Positions 1 to 7,535 are shown, counted from the stretch's first letter. The stretch is DNA of 63,480 nucleotides from Maricaulis sp036231565 (GCA_036231565.1 JAZAHA010000001.1:1-63480), one strand, 5' to 3'. Notes: generated by a model not told the origin, from the sequence alone. Program-made: numbers and translations.

Positions 1-820
1 GGACGTGCTGCATTATGTCGAGGACGAAGTCGGTGTGACCGGATTTGACCGCGCCTACAACTGGGGCTGGCTGTGGTTCCTGGTGCGTCCCTTCGTCTGG
101 CTGCTGCACATGCTCGAAGGTGTCACCGGCCATTTCGGCCTGGCCATCCTTGCGCTGACCCTGATCATCAAGCTGGTCATGTTCCCGCTCGCCAACCGGG
201 CCTATGCCTCGATGGCCAAGATGAAGCTCGTACAGCCGAAAATGCAGGAGATCCGCGAGCGTTATGCCGCGGACCAGCAGAAGCAGCAGCAGGCGCTGAT
301 GGAGCTTTACCGCAAGGAGAAGATCAATCCGCTGGCCGGCTGTCTGCCGATCCTGCCGCAGATCCCGATCTTCTTCGCGCTCTACCAGACCCTGTTCAAC
401 GCCATCGAGATGCGCCACGCGCCCTTCTTCGGCTGGATCCGCGACCTGTCGGCACCCGATCCGACGAATATGTGGAACCTGTTCGGTCTCATCCCCTACG
501 ATCCGTCCGGCATCTGGCTGATCGGCGGGGTTCTGGGCATCGGCGCCTGGCCGATCATCATGGGCATCACCATGGCCGCCCAGCAGGCGCTGAACCCGCC
601 GCCGCCGGACCCGATGCAGGCGCGCATCTTCGCCATGCTGCCGATCGTCTTCACCTTCGTGCTGGCACCGTTCGCGGCCGGCCTGGTGATCTACTGGGCG
701 TGGAACAACTTCCTGTCGGTCGCCCAGCAATACATCATCATGCGCCGCCACGGGAACGAGACCCAGCTGGACAAGCTGATCAAGCGGCTGCAGGGCAAGA
801 CTTCGGGAGACAAGTCCTGA
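1..820 (+). CDS. yidC: Membrane protein insertase YidC, C-terminal part (cut by window start)
   Basis: YidC inserts proteins into the inner membrane, alone or with SecYEG. The 5' part lies outside the window; about 272 residues remain, which is the conserved Oxa1/YidC core. Seen: a membrane segment near visible residues 45-62 (LTLIIKLVMFPL), where the basic K sits at the position of the groove arginine of E. coli YidC; the cytoplasmic helical hairpin (QPKMQEIRERYAADQQ, then NPLAGCLPILPQIPIFFALY); and further hydrophobic segments up to the basic tail. Many Gram-negative YidC proteins carry a large periplasmic domain before this core; it would be upstream. The stop codon overlaps the probable engB start, the usual yidC-engB order of alphaproteobacteria. 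Confidence 0.96.
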   Translation, partial: DVLHYVEDEVGVTGFDRAYNWGWLWFLVRPFVWLLHMLEGVTGHFGLAILALTLIIKLVMFPLANRAYASMAKMKLVQPKMQEIRERYAADQQKQQQALMELYRKEKINPLAGCLPILPQIPIFFALYQTLFNAIEMRHAPFFGWIRDLSAPDPTNMWNLFGLIPYDPSGIWLIGGVLGIGAWPIIMGITMAAQQALNPPPPDPMQARIFAMLPIVFTFVLAPFAAGLVIYWAWNNFLSVAQQYIIMRRHGNETQLDKLIKRLQGKTSGDKS

Positions 821-1458
821 CGGGCGATGACGATCTCGATCTGGCAGCGGGGCGGCGGCTTTTCTCGCGGCCCTGCACCTTCATCATGGGCGCCGTCAGC
901 CTGCAGCAGCTGCCCGAGCCCGACCGCACCGAGATCGCCTTTGCCGGACGCTCCAATGTCGGCAAGTCCTCGCTGATCAATGCCCTCACCCGGCAGAACA
1001 ATCTCGCGCGCGCCTCCGGCGAGCCCGGCCGCACGCGCGAGCTGAACTTCTTCAATGTCGACGACACCGATCTGCGCATTGTCGACCTGCCGGGCTATGG
1101 CTATGCCAAGGCGCCCAAGGACGTGGTGGAGAAGTGGACCAAGCTGACGCGCAACTTCCTGCGCGGCCGGGTCAATCTCAAGCGCGTCTACCTCCTGATC
1201 GACAGCCGTCACGGTCTCAAACCCGTCGACGAGAAGATCATGGACGTGTTCGACGAGGCCGCCGTGAGCTACCAGATCGTCCTGACCAAGACCGACAAGA
1301 TCAAGCCGCCGGCGGTGAAACGCATCACCGAGGAGACGCTGCAGGCGATCATGAAACGCCCGGCGGCCTTCCCGCGCGTCGTCGCCACCACCAGCGCCAA
1401 GGGCGACGGGATCGATGTGCTGCGGGCGGAGATCGCCGCCCTCCTGCCGGAGTTCTGA
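817..1458 (+). CDS. engB: Ribosome biogenesis GTPase EngB (YsxC/YihA), probably with a CTG start
   Basis: EngB is an essential GTPase of large-subunit assembly. Seen: G1 GRSNVGKSS, G3 DLPGYG, G4 TKTD and a G5-like SAKG, in the usual order. The only ATG that fits (886) would begin just after the conserved stretch (RPCTFIMGA) that aligns with QTHFVMSAP at the N-terminus of E. coli EngB, so it would cut off the first strand. No ATG, GTG or TTG lies between there and the yidC end. A CTG at 817 overlaps the yidC stop as CTGA and has GGGAG about eight bases upstream, which suits translational coupling. Length from 817 is 213 residues, typical of the family; from 886 it would be 190. Identity is certain, the start is inferred. 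Confidence 0.9.
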   Translation: MTGDDDLDLAAGRRLFSRPCTFIMGAVSLQQLPEPDRTEIAFAGRSNVGKSSLINALTRQNNLARASGEPGRTRELNFFNVDDTDLRIVDLPGYGYAKAPKDVVEKWTKLTRNFLRGRVNLKRVYLLIDSRHGLKPVDEKIMDVFDEAAVSYQIVLTKTDKIKPPAVKRITEETLQAIMKRPAAFPRVVATTSAKGDGIDVLRAEIAALLPEF

Positions 1459-1462
1459 TGCG

Positions 1463-2473
1463 ATGATGCGCCTGCCGGTCCGGATCGCCGCCTGCCTCGC
1501 CCTCCTCGGCCTTGCCGCGTTTGCGAGCCCGCGTGCCGGGGCAGCCGAAATCTGCAACGAGACCAGCTATATCACGCATATCGCCGCGGCCTGGGCGGTC
1601 GAGGGCGGGGTCGCCATCGAGGGCTGGACGCGCGTCCGCCCGGGCGAATGCGCCGAGGTGGCGCAGGAAGTCGACCTGGATACCAACACCCAGCCCCTCT
1701 TCTTCTACGCCAAATCCACCACCGCCTATCTCGGCGGCGTGCGCGAATGGCGCGGCACGGTGCCGCTGTGCGTCGACGAGACGGATTTCCAGGTTGTCGC
1801 CAATACGCGCTGCGCCGCCCTGGGCCTGGCCTCGCGCGACTTCTTCATGCGCGAGGGCGATGAGCGCGGGCGCACCGTTCTGGTCGAGCCGTCGGACTTC
1901 GGCCGCCGTGCCCAGGTTGCCGGCATCCAGCGCCTGCTGCAGTCGGCCGGCTATGCCGTCACCGGCGTCGACGGTTATGACGGACGCTCCACGCGCCGCG
2001 CTGTCTCGCGCTTCCAGTCCGACGCCGGCATTTCCGGCGATCCCGGCGATACCGCCCTGATCGACGCCCTCGAGGCGCGGGCGCTCGAGCGCAATGCCGG
2101 CTCCGGCCTGATCGTGTGCAACGAGGCCGACGGCGATATCGCCACGGCGATCGGCCACCGGGTCGGCGAGATCTGGCAGTCGCGCGGCTGGTGGCGCATC
2201 CATGCGGGCGAATGCGCCCGCCTGCTTGCCAGCCGGCTGGAAACCGACAATGCCTTTGTCTATGCCGAGCGTGTCTCGGGCCAGGGCCGCCGGCCGATGA
2301 GCGGCGGCAATGAGCGCTTCTGCCTCGCCCCGGCCCGCTTCGTCTCGGAAGGCCGCACCGAATGCGCCGAGCGCGGCTATACCGCCGCCGGCTTCCGCCG
2401 CGTGCCGCAGCCGGAAAACGGCGGCGTGCGCGTCACCCTCACCGAGGCCGACTTCCAGGGATTGCGGCAATGA
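1463..2473 (+). CDS. Secreted protein with two DUF1036 domains around a peptidoglycan-binding domain
   Basis: 336 residues starting with a signal peptide (MMRLPVRIAACLALLGLAAF..., cut near GAA-EIC). Two DUF1036-like units are seen: the first begins CNETSYITHIAAAW and continues to W..RV.PGEC; the second begins CNEADGDIATAIGHR and continues to WWRIHAGEC. Between them (about residues 150-195) is a PG_binding_1-like helix bundle (AGIQRLLQSAGY, then GVDGYDGRSTRRAVSRFQ). DUF1036 function is unknown to me; the middle domain suggests attachment to peptidoglycan in the periplasm. ATG at 1463 or 1466; the gene follows the engB stop by four bases and its own stop overlaps the next start as ATGA, so it probably belongs to one operon with engB. 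Confidence 0.85.
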   Translation: MMRLPVRIAACLALLGLAAFASPRAGAAEICNETSYITHIAAAWAVEGGVAIEGWTRVRPGECAEVAQEVDLDTNTQPLFFYAKSTTAYLGGVREWRGTVPLCVDETDFQVVANTRCAALGLASRDFFMREGDERGRTVLVEPSDFGRRAQVAGIQRLLQSAGYAVTGVDGYDGRSTRRAVSRFQSDAGISGDPGDTALIDALEARALERNAGSGLIVCNEADGDIATAIGHRVGEIWQSRGWWRIHAGECARLLASRLETDNAFVYAERVSGQGRRPMSGGNERFCLAPARFVSEGRTECAERGYTAAGFRRVPQPENGGVRVTLTEADFQGLRQ

Positions 2474-3219
2474 GCGAAACGCAGACCGGTATCCAGGACG
2501 GTCGGAAAGACGGCCAGAAAGACGGGCCGCAAGGCGCCGACCTCACCCACGCCACCCACTGGGTGTTCGACCTCGACAACACGCTCTACCCCTCCAGCGC
2601 GCCGGTGATGAGCCAGGTCGACCGCCGCATGACGCAATTCGTCGCCCGGCTCCTCGCCCTGCCCGAGGACGAGGCCTACCAGGTCCAGAAGCACTATTGG
2701 CGCACCTATGGCACCACGCTGAACGGGCTGATGGCCAATCACGAGATCGACCGCAGCGCCTTTCTCGACTTCGTGCACGATATCGATGCCAGCGTGATCG
2801 ACCCCGACCACACCCTGGCCGGCCGCATCGCCGCCCTGCCCGGCACCCGCCTCGTCTACACGAACGGTTCGCGCCGCCATGCCGAGAATATTCTCGGCCG
2901 TCTCGGCCTCACCCATCTGTTCGACGATATTTTCGATGTCGAGGCCGCCGGTTTCACGCCCAAACCCCATCGCGCGGGTTTCGACCGTTTCACCGCCCGT
3001 TTTGACATCCCCGCCGCACAATCCGTCTTCTTCGAGGACTCGGTGCGCAATCTCAAGACCGCCCACGAAATGGGCTTCACCACTGTGCTGGTGAGGGCGA
3101 AGGAAGGCCCGCGAGACGAGGAAAGCGCCGGCCCGGACGAACACCCCGACCATGTGCACTATGCAGTGGATTGTCTGAGCACGTTTCTGGGCGATGTGCG
3201 GGTGAAGCGCAGCCAATAA
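2470..3219 (+). CDS. HAD-family pyrimidine 5'-nucleotidase
   Basis: 249 residues, HAD superfamily, subgroup of yeast Sdt1-like pyrimidine 5'-nucleotidases that hydrolyse nucleoside monophosphates. Seen: motif I FDLDNTLYP with nucleophile and acid aspartates, motif II TNGS, motif III lysine in the TPKPH context, motif IV FFEDSVRN. The start ATG overlaps the previous stop (ATGA), so it is probably translationally coupled to the DUF1036 gene. The first 25 residues are polar and low in complexity (GIQDGRKDGQKDGPQ) and precede the catalytic domain. The exact substrate is inferred from family membership. The chromosomal gene run ends here and an accessory island follows. Confidence 0.88.
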   Translation: MSETQTGIQDGRKDGQKDGPQGADLTHATHWVFDLDNTLYPSSAPVMSQVDRRMTQFVARLLALPEDEAYQVQKHYWRTYGTTLNGLMANHEIDRSAFLDFVHDIDASVIDPDHTLAGRIAALPGTRLVYTNGSRRHAENILGRLGLTHLFDDIFDVEAAGFTPKPHRAGFDRFTARFDIPAAQSVFFEDSVRNLKTAHEMGFTTVLVRAKEGPRDEESAGPDEHPDHVHYAVDCLSTFLGDVRVKRSQ

Positions 3220-3246
3220 AAGCCGCACGCGACTATCCCCACCCGT

Positions 3247-3434
3247 TGTCATCCCGGACGCATGCCCGGCGAAGGCCGGGCGTAGGTCAGGGACCCATAA
3301 GCCCGATGTTTATCCAGCTGATACGAGCGCCGGGCCTGCTTGCGGCTAAGGCCGGCGCGTATAGGCCCCGGCCCTGCAGCCCGCCTGCGCGGGCTAGAAG
3401 CCTGCGCCCGCGTAGGCGGGTGGCCGGGATGACA
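3247..3434. repeat. 188-bp element with perfect 11-bp inverted ends
   Basis: The segment begins with TGTCATCCCGG and ends with its exact reverse complement CCGGGATGACA. Inside are several further inverted repeats, such as GCCCGGCGAAGGCCGGGC near 3268 and CCCGCCTGCGCGGGC near 3379. It has no convincing reading frame of its own; the RHS frame that runs into it from the other side becomes nonsense (proline/arginine-rich). It looks like a miniature, non-autonomous element or a complex intergenic repeat that terminated the RHS fragment. No flanking target duplication was recognised. Confidence 0.6.
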
Positions 3435-3935
3435 GGGGAAGAATTGCCGGATGGGCGCGGTCGACTGGCCCGTCACCGAGAGCATCTGGTTGAGACCGTT
3501 ATAGCTCGTCGCTTCGTCGAAGTTGACGAAATCGGTCCAGGCATAGCCGGTATTGCTGTCCGTCCGGCTGGTGATCTGGCCGGCCGGATTATGACTGAAG
3601 CTCAGCGTGCGGTCGTCGGACGTGCCGGCCAGATTCTGCACCAGCTCGTCCAGCCGCGAGGCGGCGTCGTAATCATAATCCGTCGTCACCCCGTTGCCGC
3701 GCGTCAGCAGGGTGCGCCGGCCATGCTGGTCATAGGTGAAGTCCGCCAGGCGTTCGAGACCCGTCGTGTCGCCATTCTCGAAGATCGAGGCCAGCTGGCC
3801 GCCGCGCGTATAGGCATAGGTGACGTAGTAACTGTCCGGCCAGGTCATGCGCGTGCGCTGGCCCGCCTCATTGTAGAGATAGCTGACCTCGCCATTGGCG
3901 CCGGTCTGCGAAGACAGCCAGCCGCTCCGAAAGCA
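3435..3935 (-). pseudogene. RHS/YD-repeat fragment A (truncated at both ends)
   Basis: On the minus strand this encodes typical YD repeats without start or tip: EVSYLYNEAGQRTR, LADFTYDQHGRRTLLTRGNG, TTDYDYDAASRLDELVQ, LSFSHNPAGQITSRTDSNTG. An in-frame stop (TAG) lies just upstream of the RHS similarity, and at the other end the frame breaks off after LSVTGQSTAP into the 188-bp element. The piece lacks the RHS core motif and any C-terminal domain. It is a displaced remnant of the same gene family as fragment B: 3460-3628 matches 5702-5870 at about 95 percent. Sitting downstream of a tip and its candidate immunity gene fits the way RHS loci shed old tips. Confidence 0.75.
3460..3628. repeat. 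RHS direct repeat, copy 1
   Basis: 169 bases without gaps against 5702-5870, with eight mismatches counted by hand (161 of 169 identical). Both copies encode the YD-repeat stretch from TSDDRTLSF to VTGQS in the same orientation, 2242 bp apart. The repeat could support recombination that deletes or exchanges the tip and lipoprotein lying between. Confidence 0.85.
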
Positions 3936-3950
3936 CCCGCTAAGCCGATC

Positions 3951-4439
3951 CTAAAAGCGTACCGGCGGACCGCCGCAATGGAGGCTTTCCTGCGTATAAC
4001 GCTGGCCGCCTACTTCGTTCGTCCGCAGGAATGCGAGCAGACCCGACTGCCGGGAATAAAGATAGGCATAGCCCGGACCGTCTTCGCCACCTGGCCGCTC
4101 TGCACGGGTCGTGTCGACGACGGTGACAAACACCCACTCGCCCGACGGCCCCGGCACCAGGTCGAATCGGTAACCGGCCAGTTCCCAGGCACGCGGCTCC
4201 TGTGGGAAGTCGCCGCCAGGAAGGGTCACAGGAAAAGGCGAGATCATTCCGGTATACTCCGGATCGTCGACACGCTGAATCGGGTAGGAATGCGCATCGC
4301 CCCACATGCGCCCGCCCTCGAGATCGATAAACACATTGCCTGTCTCCTCGCCGGCGCTGCAAAAACGGCTATGCCCGGGCTCGAAGCCGCAGGCGGCGAG
4401 CAGGAGGCAGGCAGGGAGCGTTAGATGCTTGAGACGCAT
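3951..4439 (-). CDS. Small lipoprotein, candidate immunity protein of the RHS tip
   Basis: 162 residues. N-terminal lipoprotein signal MRLKHLTLPACLLLAAC with a clear lipobox (LLAAC, cysteine near residue 17). The mature part contains FEPGHSRFCSAGEETGNVFI and ends GGPPVRF; I recognise no known domain. The ATG at 4439 lies 17 bases downstream of the RHS tip stop on the same strand, the usual place of an immunity gene in polymorphic toxin loci. A membrane-anchored periplasmic immunity protein would suit a toxin acting in the periplasm. Function is inferred from position only. An upstream in-frame start at 4532 would lie inside the tip gene and spoil the signal peptide, so it is not preferred. 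Confidence 0.7.
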   Translation of the reverse strand: MRLKHLTLPACLLLAACGFEPGHSRFCSAGEETGNVFIDLEGGRMWGDAHSYPIQRVDDPEYTGMISPFPVTLPGGDFPQEPRAWELAGYRFDLVPGPSGEWVFVTVVDTTRAERPGGEDGPGYAYLYSRQSGLLAFLRTNEVGGQRYTQESLHCGGPPVRF

Positions 4440-4456
4440 TGTCCAAATCCTTCGTG

Positions 4457-5443
4457 TTATTCGCACCCAGGGACTGAGGGCGGCAACAACCCCCATAGAT
4501 ATTGCCAACCAGATCCGCCGACTGGAGAGCACCCCATCCCCCCTAATCCTGTTTCCATCAACATTTGACGAGCTCTTGCATCCAGAGCCAAGTGCTCTGG
4601 AGTGTTGGTCAACATTACCCCTTCAGCATCGTAGAAATGCAACCTTTCGTGGAATAGCGACCTTGCCACGTCACTTGGATTGCTGGAATGCTCGCCGAAA
4701 TATTCGTAAATTCTTACAACATATTCCCATGGATCGTCTCCGGATCTACGAGGTTCCATTTCAGCTGCCTTGAATTTCCCAGCAGAATAAAATGCATATA
4801 TTGTAGTGTTTTCCCAAGTATTACCACCATAAGCATACCCAACGAACTGCGAGACAACGCGCACCATAGTTGTCCAATCACTACCCCCTCCCCTTACGTC
4901 GGCACCATACTGAGACAGATCCAAGCCATGGTTATTGATGATAAAGCCCCTGAACGCGCGCTCAAATAGGCTAGTTAACCGTCGGCCGAGATCATCATCA
5001 CTCGAATCCCCATCGCCATTGCCGTCCACGTAGACACATTTTTGAATGTGGGTGCCTGTCGGCGTAACGCAAACCCTCGCCAACCCCAACGGATCCCCAA
5101 AATTCACCGGATCCCCGCCCACATAAGCGTAGAGGTTCATCCCCCCGTTCACCCCGATGGGATCCGTCTGCATGAAGCGTCCAAGTTCGGGGTTATACGC
5201 CCGGTTCTTGTAGTGGTAGAGGCCGGTTTCGGGGAGCCAGACCTGGCCGGTATAGCCGAAGCGGCCGGCATTGCCCGGCGCCGGAGCGCCGTATTCGTCA
5301 TAGCTGTTGATCTGGATCGCCGCGCCCGACCAGTCGGTGACGGCGACAATAGACCCCCGCTCGTCCGCCAGCAGCCATTGCCGCGTCGACACCGCCGTGC
5401 CGGCATATTGCACCAGCGGCTCGTCCGCGCCGGGGCCGTGCAC
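4457..5443 (-). CDS. RHS core with C-terminal HExxH tip domain (frameshifted from its upstream part)
   Basis: 328 residues from a GTG at 5443. Residues 1-121 are the RHS core: LLADERGSIVAVTD, YDEYGAPAPGNAGRFGYTGQ, LYHYKNRAYNPELGRFMQTD and DPLGL (117-121), where tips normally begin. Tip, residues 122-328: an EF-hand-like loop DGNGDGDSSDDD (139-150); then HERLH (265-269), an HExxH zinc-peptidase motif, with E283 or D288 as possible third ligands (TPEHLALDARA). The DNA coding the tip is visibly richer in A+T than its surroundings, and the change falls at the core/tip border, a sign of exchange. The upstream RHS part is in another frame because of a short palindromic insertion (5443-5461), so this piece may be silent or expressed only from an internal start. 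Confidence 0.75.
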   Translation of the reverse strand: MHGPGADEPLVQYAGTAVSTRQWLLADERGSIVAVTDWSGAAIQINSYDEYGAPAPGNAGRFGYTGQVWLPETGLYHYKNRAYNPELGRFMQTDPIGVNGGMNLYAYVGGDPVNFGDPLGLARVCVTPTGTHIQKCVYVDGNGDGDSSDDDLGRRLTSLFERAFRGFIINNHGLDLSQYGADVRGGGSDWTTMVRVVSQFVGYAYGGNTWENTTIYAFYSAGKFKAAEMEPRRSGDDPWEYVVRIYEYFGEHSSNPSDVARSLFHERLHFYDAEGVMLTNTPEHLALDARARQMLMETGLGGMGCSPVGGSGWQYLWGLLPPSVPGCE

Positions 5444-5461
5444 CCCGGAACAGGTCCGGGG
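5443..5461. repeat. Short palindrome that breaks the RHS frame
   Basis: CCCCGGA-ACAGG-TCCGGGG, a 7-bp stem. RHS homologues normally read ...TARYVHGPGADEP; here the minus strand reads TAR, then about 20 unrelated bases containing this palindrome, then HGPGADEP in another frame. The palindrome therefore looks like an insertion that split the RHS gene. Confidence 0.6.
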
Positions 5462-5882
5462 CAGGCGACGCGCGCCGTCAGCGTGCCCGTGCTGTCATAC
5501 TCCGCGATCAGGTCGAGACCGTCATACTGCATCTCGCGCAGGGTGATGCCCGTACCCGAGGTCTCCTGCAGGCGCCCGGCCGGATCATAGGCCAGATCGA
5601 TCGACGTCCCCACACCGCTCAGCCGGTTATAATGATCGTATTCATAGGTCTGGCCCTGATGATCCCGGGTCATGTTTCCCCGGCCGTCATAGAGCGGCGC
5701 CGTCGACTGGCCCGTCACCGAGAGCAACTGGTTGAGACCGTTATAGCTCGTCGTCTCATCGAAATTGACGAAATCGGTCCAGGCATAGCCGGTATTGCTG
5801 TCCGTCCGGCTGGTGATCTGACCGGCCGGATTGTGGCTGAAGCTCAGCGTGCGGTCGTCGGACGTGCCGGACTTCCCCTCTC
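5462..5882 (-). pseudogene. RHS fragment B, upstream part
   Basis: Minus-strand YD repeats: TSDDRTLSFSHNPAGQ, YDGRGNMTRDHQGQTYEYD, LAYDPAGRLQETSGTG and LREMQYDGLDLIAEYD. They lead directly toward the core coded at 4457-5443, but the frame is lost at about 5465. Upstream the similarity stops abruptly at the TSDDR motif, so thousands of bases of a full RHS gene (N-terminal domain and most repeats) are missing. A start codon at 5907 exists but adds only unrelated residues. Taken with 4457-5443 it is one decayed orphan RHS tip cassette. Confidence 0.75.
5702..5870. repeat. RHS direct repeat, copy 2
   Basis: Partner of 3460-3628, same orientation, about 95 percent identical without gaps. Identity ends at the same TSDDR point (5870) where this fragment loses RHS similarity, which suggests the break was made at the repeat border. 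Confidence 0.85.
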
Positions 5883-5932
5883 CCATACCGATACCAAACC
5901 GCGCCACTCCTTCGCCACCAGCCTGACACCCC

Positions 5933-7246
5933 CTACCCCCGCAATCGTCCCGCGATGCGCAGGGCGTTTTGCTCGATCAGGTCAGCGGCCTGTTCGGCAT
6001 ATCCGGCACTCCTGCCCGCAAGCGCCACAACATGGTTCGTGGCTGCGACGCGGTGCGCCACGAGGGCGTCGACGATCTCCTGGACCCGCAGGCGGACATC
6101 GCCGGCGCGGTAGCCGCCGGCCCTGGCGATGGCGGTCCAGTGATCCGCGGTGATATCGGCGGGCTTTCGCTTCCTGCCGGCGATATTCTGCGCGAAGTAT
6201 TGCGCCACATCGGGCCAGGGCAGGACGCTGGAGACATCGTAGAGCGGCGCCAGCTGCGGATCGCCGCCGATGGGCAGGAGGACCGAGTAGTTCTTGGCGT
6301 GCGCGTCGGTATTGGCGACGAGAATATTGAAGATGAGCTGGTCGAGCAGGGCCAGCGCACCGGCCGGCGGCAGGTGGCGCCCGGTGCCCAGGAGTTGCGG
6401 CAGGGACAGGCCGGGACGGGTGCCGCGCTCATACTTGCGCCCCGGCGGGATGCCGTTGGCCTGGGCGAAATCTTCCTGGTGGATCCGTAGCAGCCGCCCT
6501 GTGCGGCCCACCCGGCGGTCGTAGCGCAGCACACAGATCGCCTTGCGGGCACCGGCGTGCAGGATGGACGCTTCGGCCGCGGCGATACCGGCGGCACTTG
6601 CCAGATGCAGACAATAGGCCTCGTTCTCCACGATGCCGGGCAGGCGTGGATTGTCCGGTTTCACGATCACTGTCGAGGGCGCGCCGTTTCGCGGAATGGC
6701 GAGCCTGTCGCCGTCGCCCGGCAAGCGAAGCACCGGCTTGCCCGCGGCGTCCAGCACGGCAAGCGCCGACTTTCTCTGCCCGCCGGCGAGCGAGACACGC
6801 ACACCGTCTTCGCCCGCCAGGAAGGGGCGTTGTTGCAGATCCTCGAAATGGCGTTCGAGCGCGGCTTCGGGATCGTCGACCTGGTAGAATTCGGTCAGCG
6901 GCGTCCAGCACCAGTCCGCCGGCACGGACGGCGTCTCGAAGGAGAGCGCGCCCGCCGTGTCGCCGCCGATCTCGCGCAGCACGGCCAGCGTATCCGTCCG
7001 GTCCAGCCCCAAAGAACGGGTCAGGACGAGAAGCTGTTCCTCTTCCGGCAGGAGGTTGGCCAGCCAGGGCGAAATCACCGCTGACGGATGATGTTCCGCC
7101 TGAAGCGGCAAGGTCAGCGACAGGGGAAAGGCGTCGCGGGTCGCGCGCCATTTCTGCGCGTAGGCAAAGCTCAGCGCGCCATCATCCGCCACGCCGACAT
7201 CGCCGACCCGCAGCGTGTCGAACCAGACCGGAACCCGCTGGATCAC
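5933..7246 (-). CDS. hipA: HipA-type serine/threonine kinase toxin
   Basis: 437 residues, the normal HipA length. HipA toxins phosphorylate a translation target (glutamyl-tRNA synthetase in E. coli) and cause growth arrest; HipB binds and neutralises them and both repress their own operon. Seen: N-terminal subdomain VWFDTLRVGDVG, LPLQAEHHPSAVISPWLANLL, GGDTAGALSF, the loop SLAGGQRKSALAV, lysine motif VKPDN, ENEAYCLHLASAAGI, RYDRRVGR, catalytic loop NTDAHAKNYS and metal-binding LAPLYDVSS. All catalytic elements look intact. The GTG start overlaps the hipB stop as GTGA, implying coupled translation. It shares the island with the RHS remnants. Confidence 0.93.
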   Translation of the reverse strand: MIQRVPVWFDTLRVGDVGVADDGALSFAYAQKWRATRDAFPLSLTLPLQAEHHPSAVISPWLANLLPEEEQLLVLTRSLGLDRTDTLAVLREIGGDTAGALSFETPSVPADWCWTPLTEFYQVDDPEAALERHFEDLQQRPFLAGEDGVRVSLAGGQRKSALAVLDAAGKPVLRLPGDGDRLAIPRNGAPSTVIVKPDNPRLPGIVENEAYCLHLASAAGIAAAEASILHAGARKAICVLRYDRRVGRTGRLLRIHQEDFAQANGIPPGRKYERGTRPGLSLPQLLGTGRHLPPAGALALLDQLIFNILVANTDAHAKNYSVLLPIGGDPQLAPLYDVSSVLPWPDVAQYFAQNIAGRKRKPADITADHWTAIARAGGYRAGDVRLRVQEIVDALVAHRVAATNHVVALAGRSAGYAEQAADLIEQNALRIAGRLRG

Positions 7247-7524
7247 GTATAGTCTCCGAGATCATAGCCCTCGTCTGCCGCGCGGCCGGGCGTCTCTTCG
7301 GATGGCGGCTCGACCAGCTCGCCGGCCGGAATGCGCAAGGCTCCGGCGATCCGGTAGAGGCTGGTCACGCGCAGGTCGCGCTTGCCGGTTTCGATCTGTG
7401 ACAGGGCAGGCGCACTGATACCGCTGAGACGCGCCAGTTCGTGCAGGCTCAGGCCACGCGCTTCACGGAGCTTGCGAATGCGTCCGCCGAGCTGGACGAG
7501 AACATTGTCGTTTCGATCGCTGAT
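7243..7524 (-). CDS. hipB: HipB-type helix-turn-helix antitoxin without a usual start codon
   Basis: The frame directly upstream of hipA encodes a compact HTH_3/XRE domain: LGGRIRKLREARGLSLHELA, then RLSGISAPALSQIETGKRDL and TSLYRIAGALRIPAGELVEP, then an acidic tail ending DLGDYT. It is open from a stop at 7590 but contains no ATG, GTG or TTG before the domain. An ATC at 7524 has GGAG six bases upstream (CGGAGCGTCTC-ATC) and gives 93 residues, a normal HipB size. Either initiation is at this near-cognate codon, or the start was lost by mutation or sequence error. The 20-bp operator palindrome lies just upstream of this point, which also argues against a start farther upstream. Confidence 0.75.
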   Translation of the reverse strand: MSDRNDNVLVQLGGRIRKLREARGLSLHELARLSGISAPALSQIETGKRDLRVTSLYRIAGALRIPAGELVEPPSEETPGRAADEGYDLGDYT

Positions 7525-7535
7525 GAGACGCTCCG

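Noticed and set aside
3171..4424. 417-residue plus-strand frame
   Set aside because: It runs antisense through the 188-bp repeat, RHS fragment A and the lipoprotein gene; arginine-rich, no domain, no ribosome-binding site. The minus-strand frames carry the recognisable motifs.
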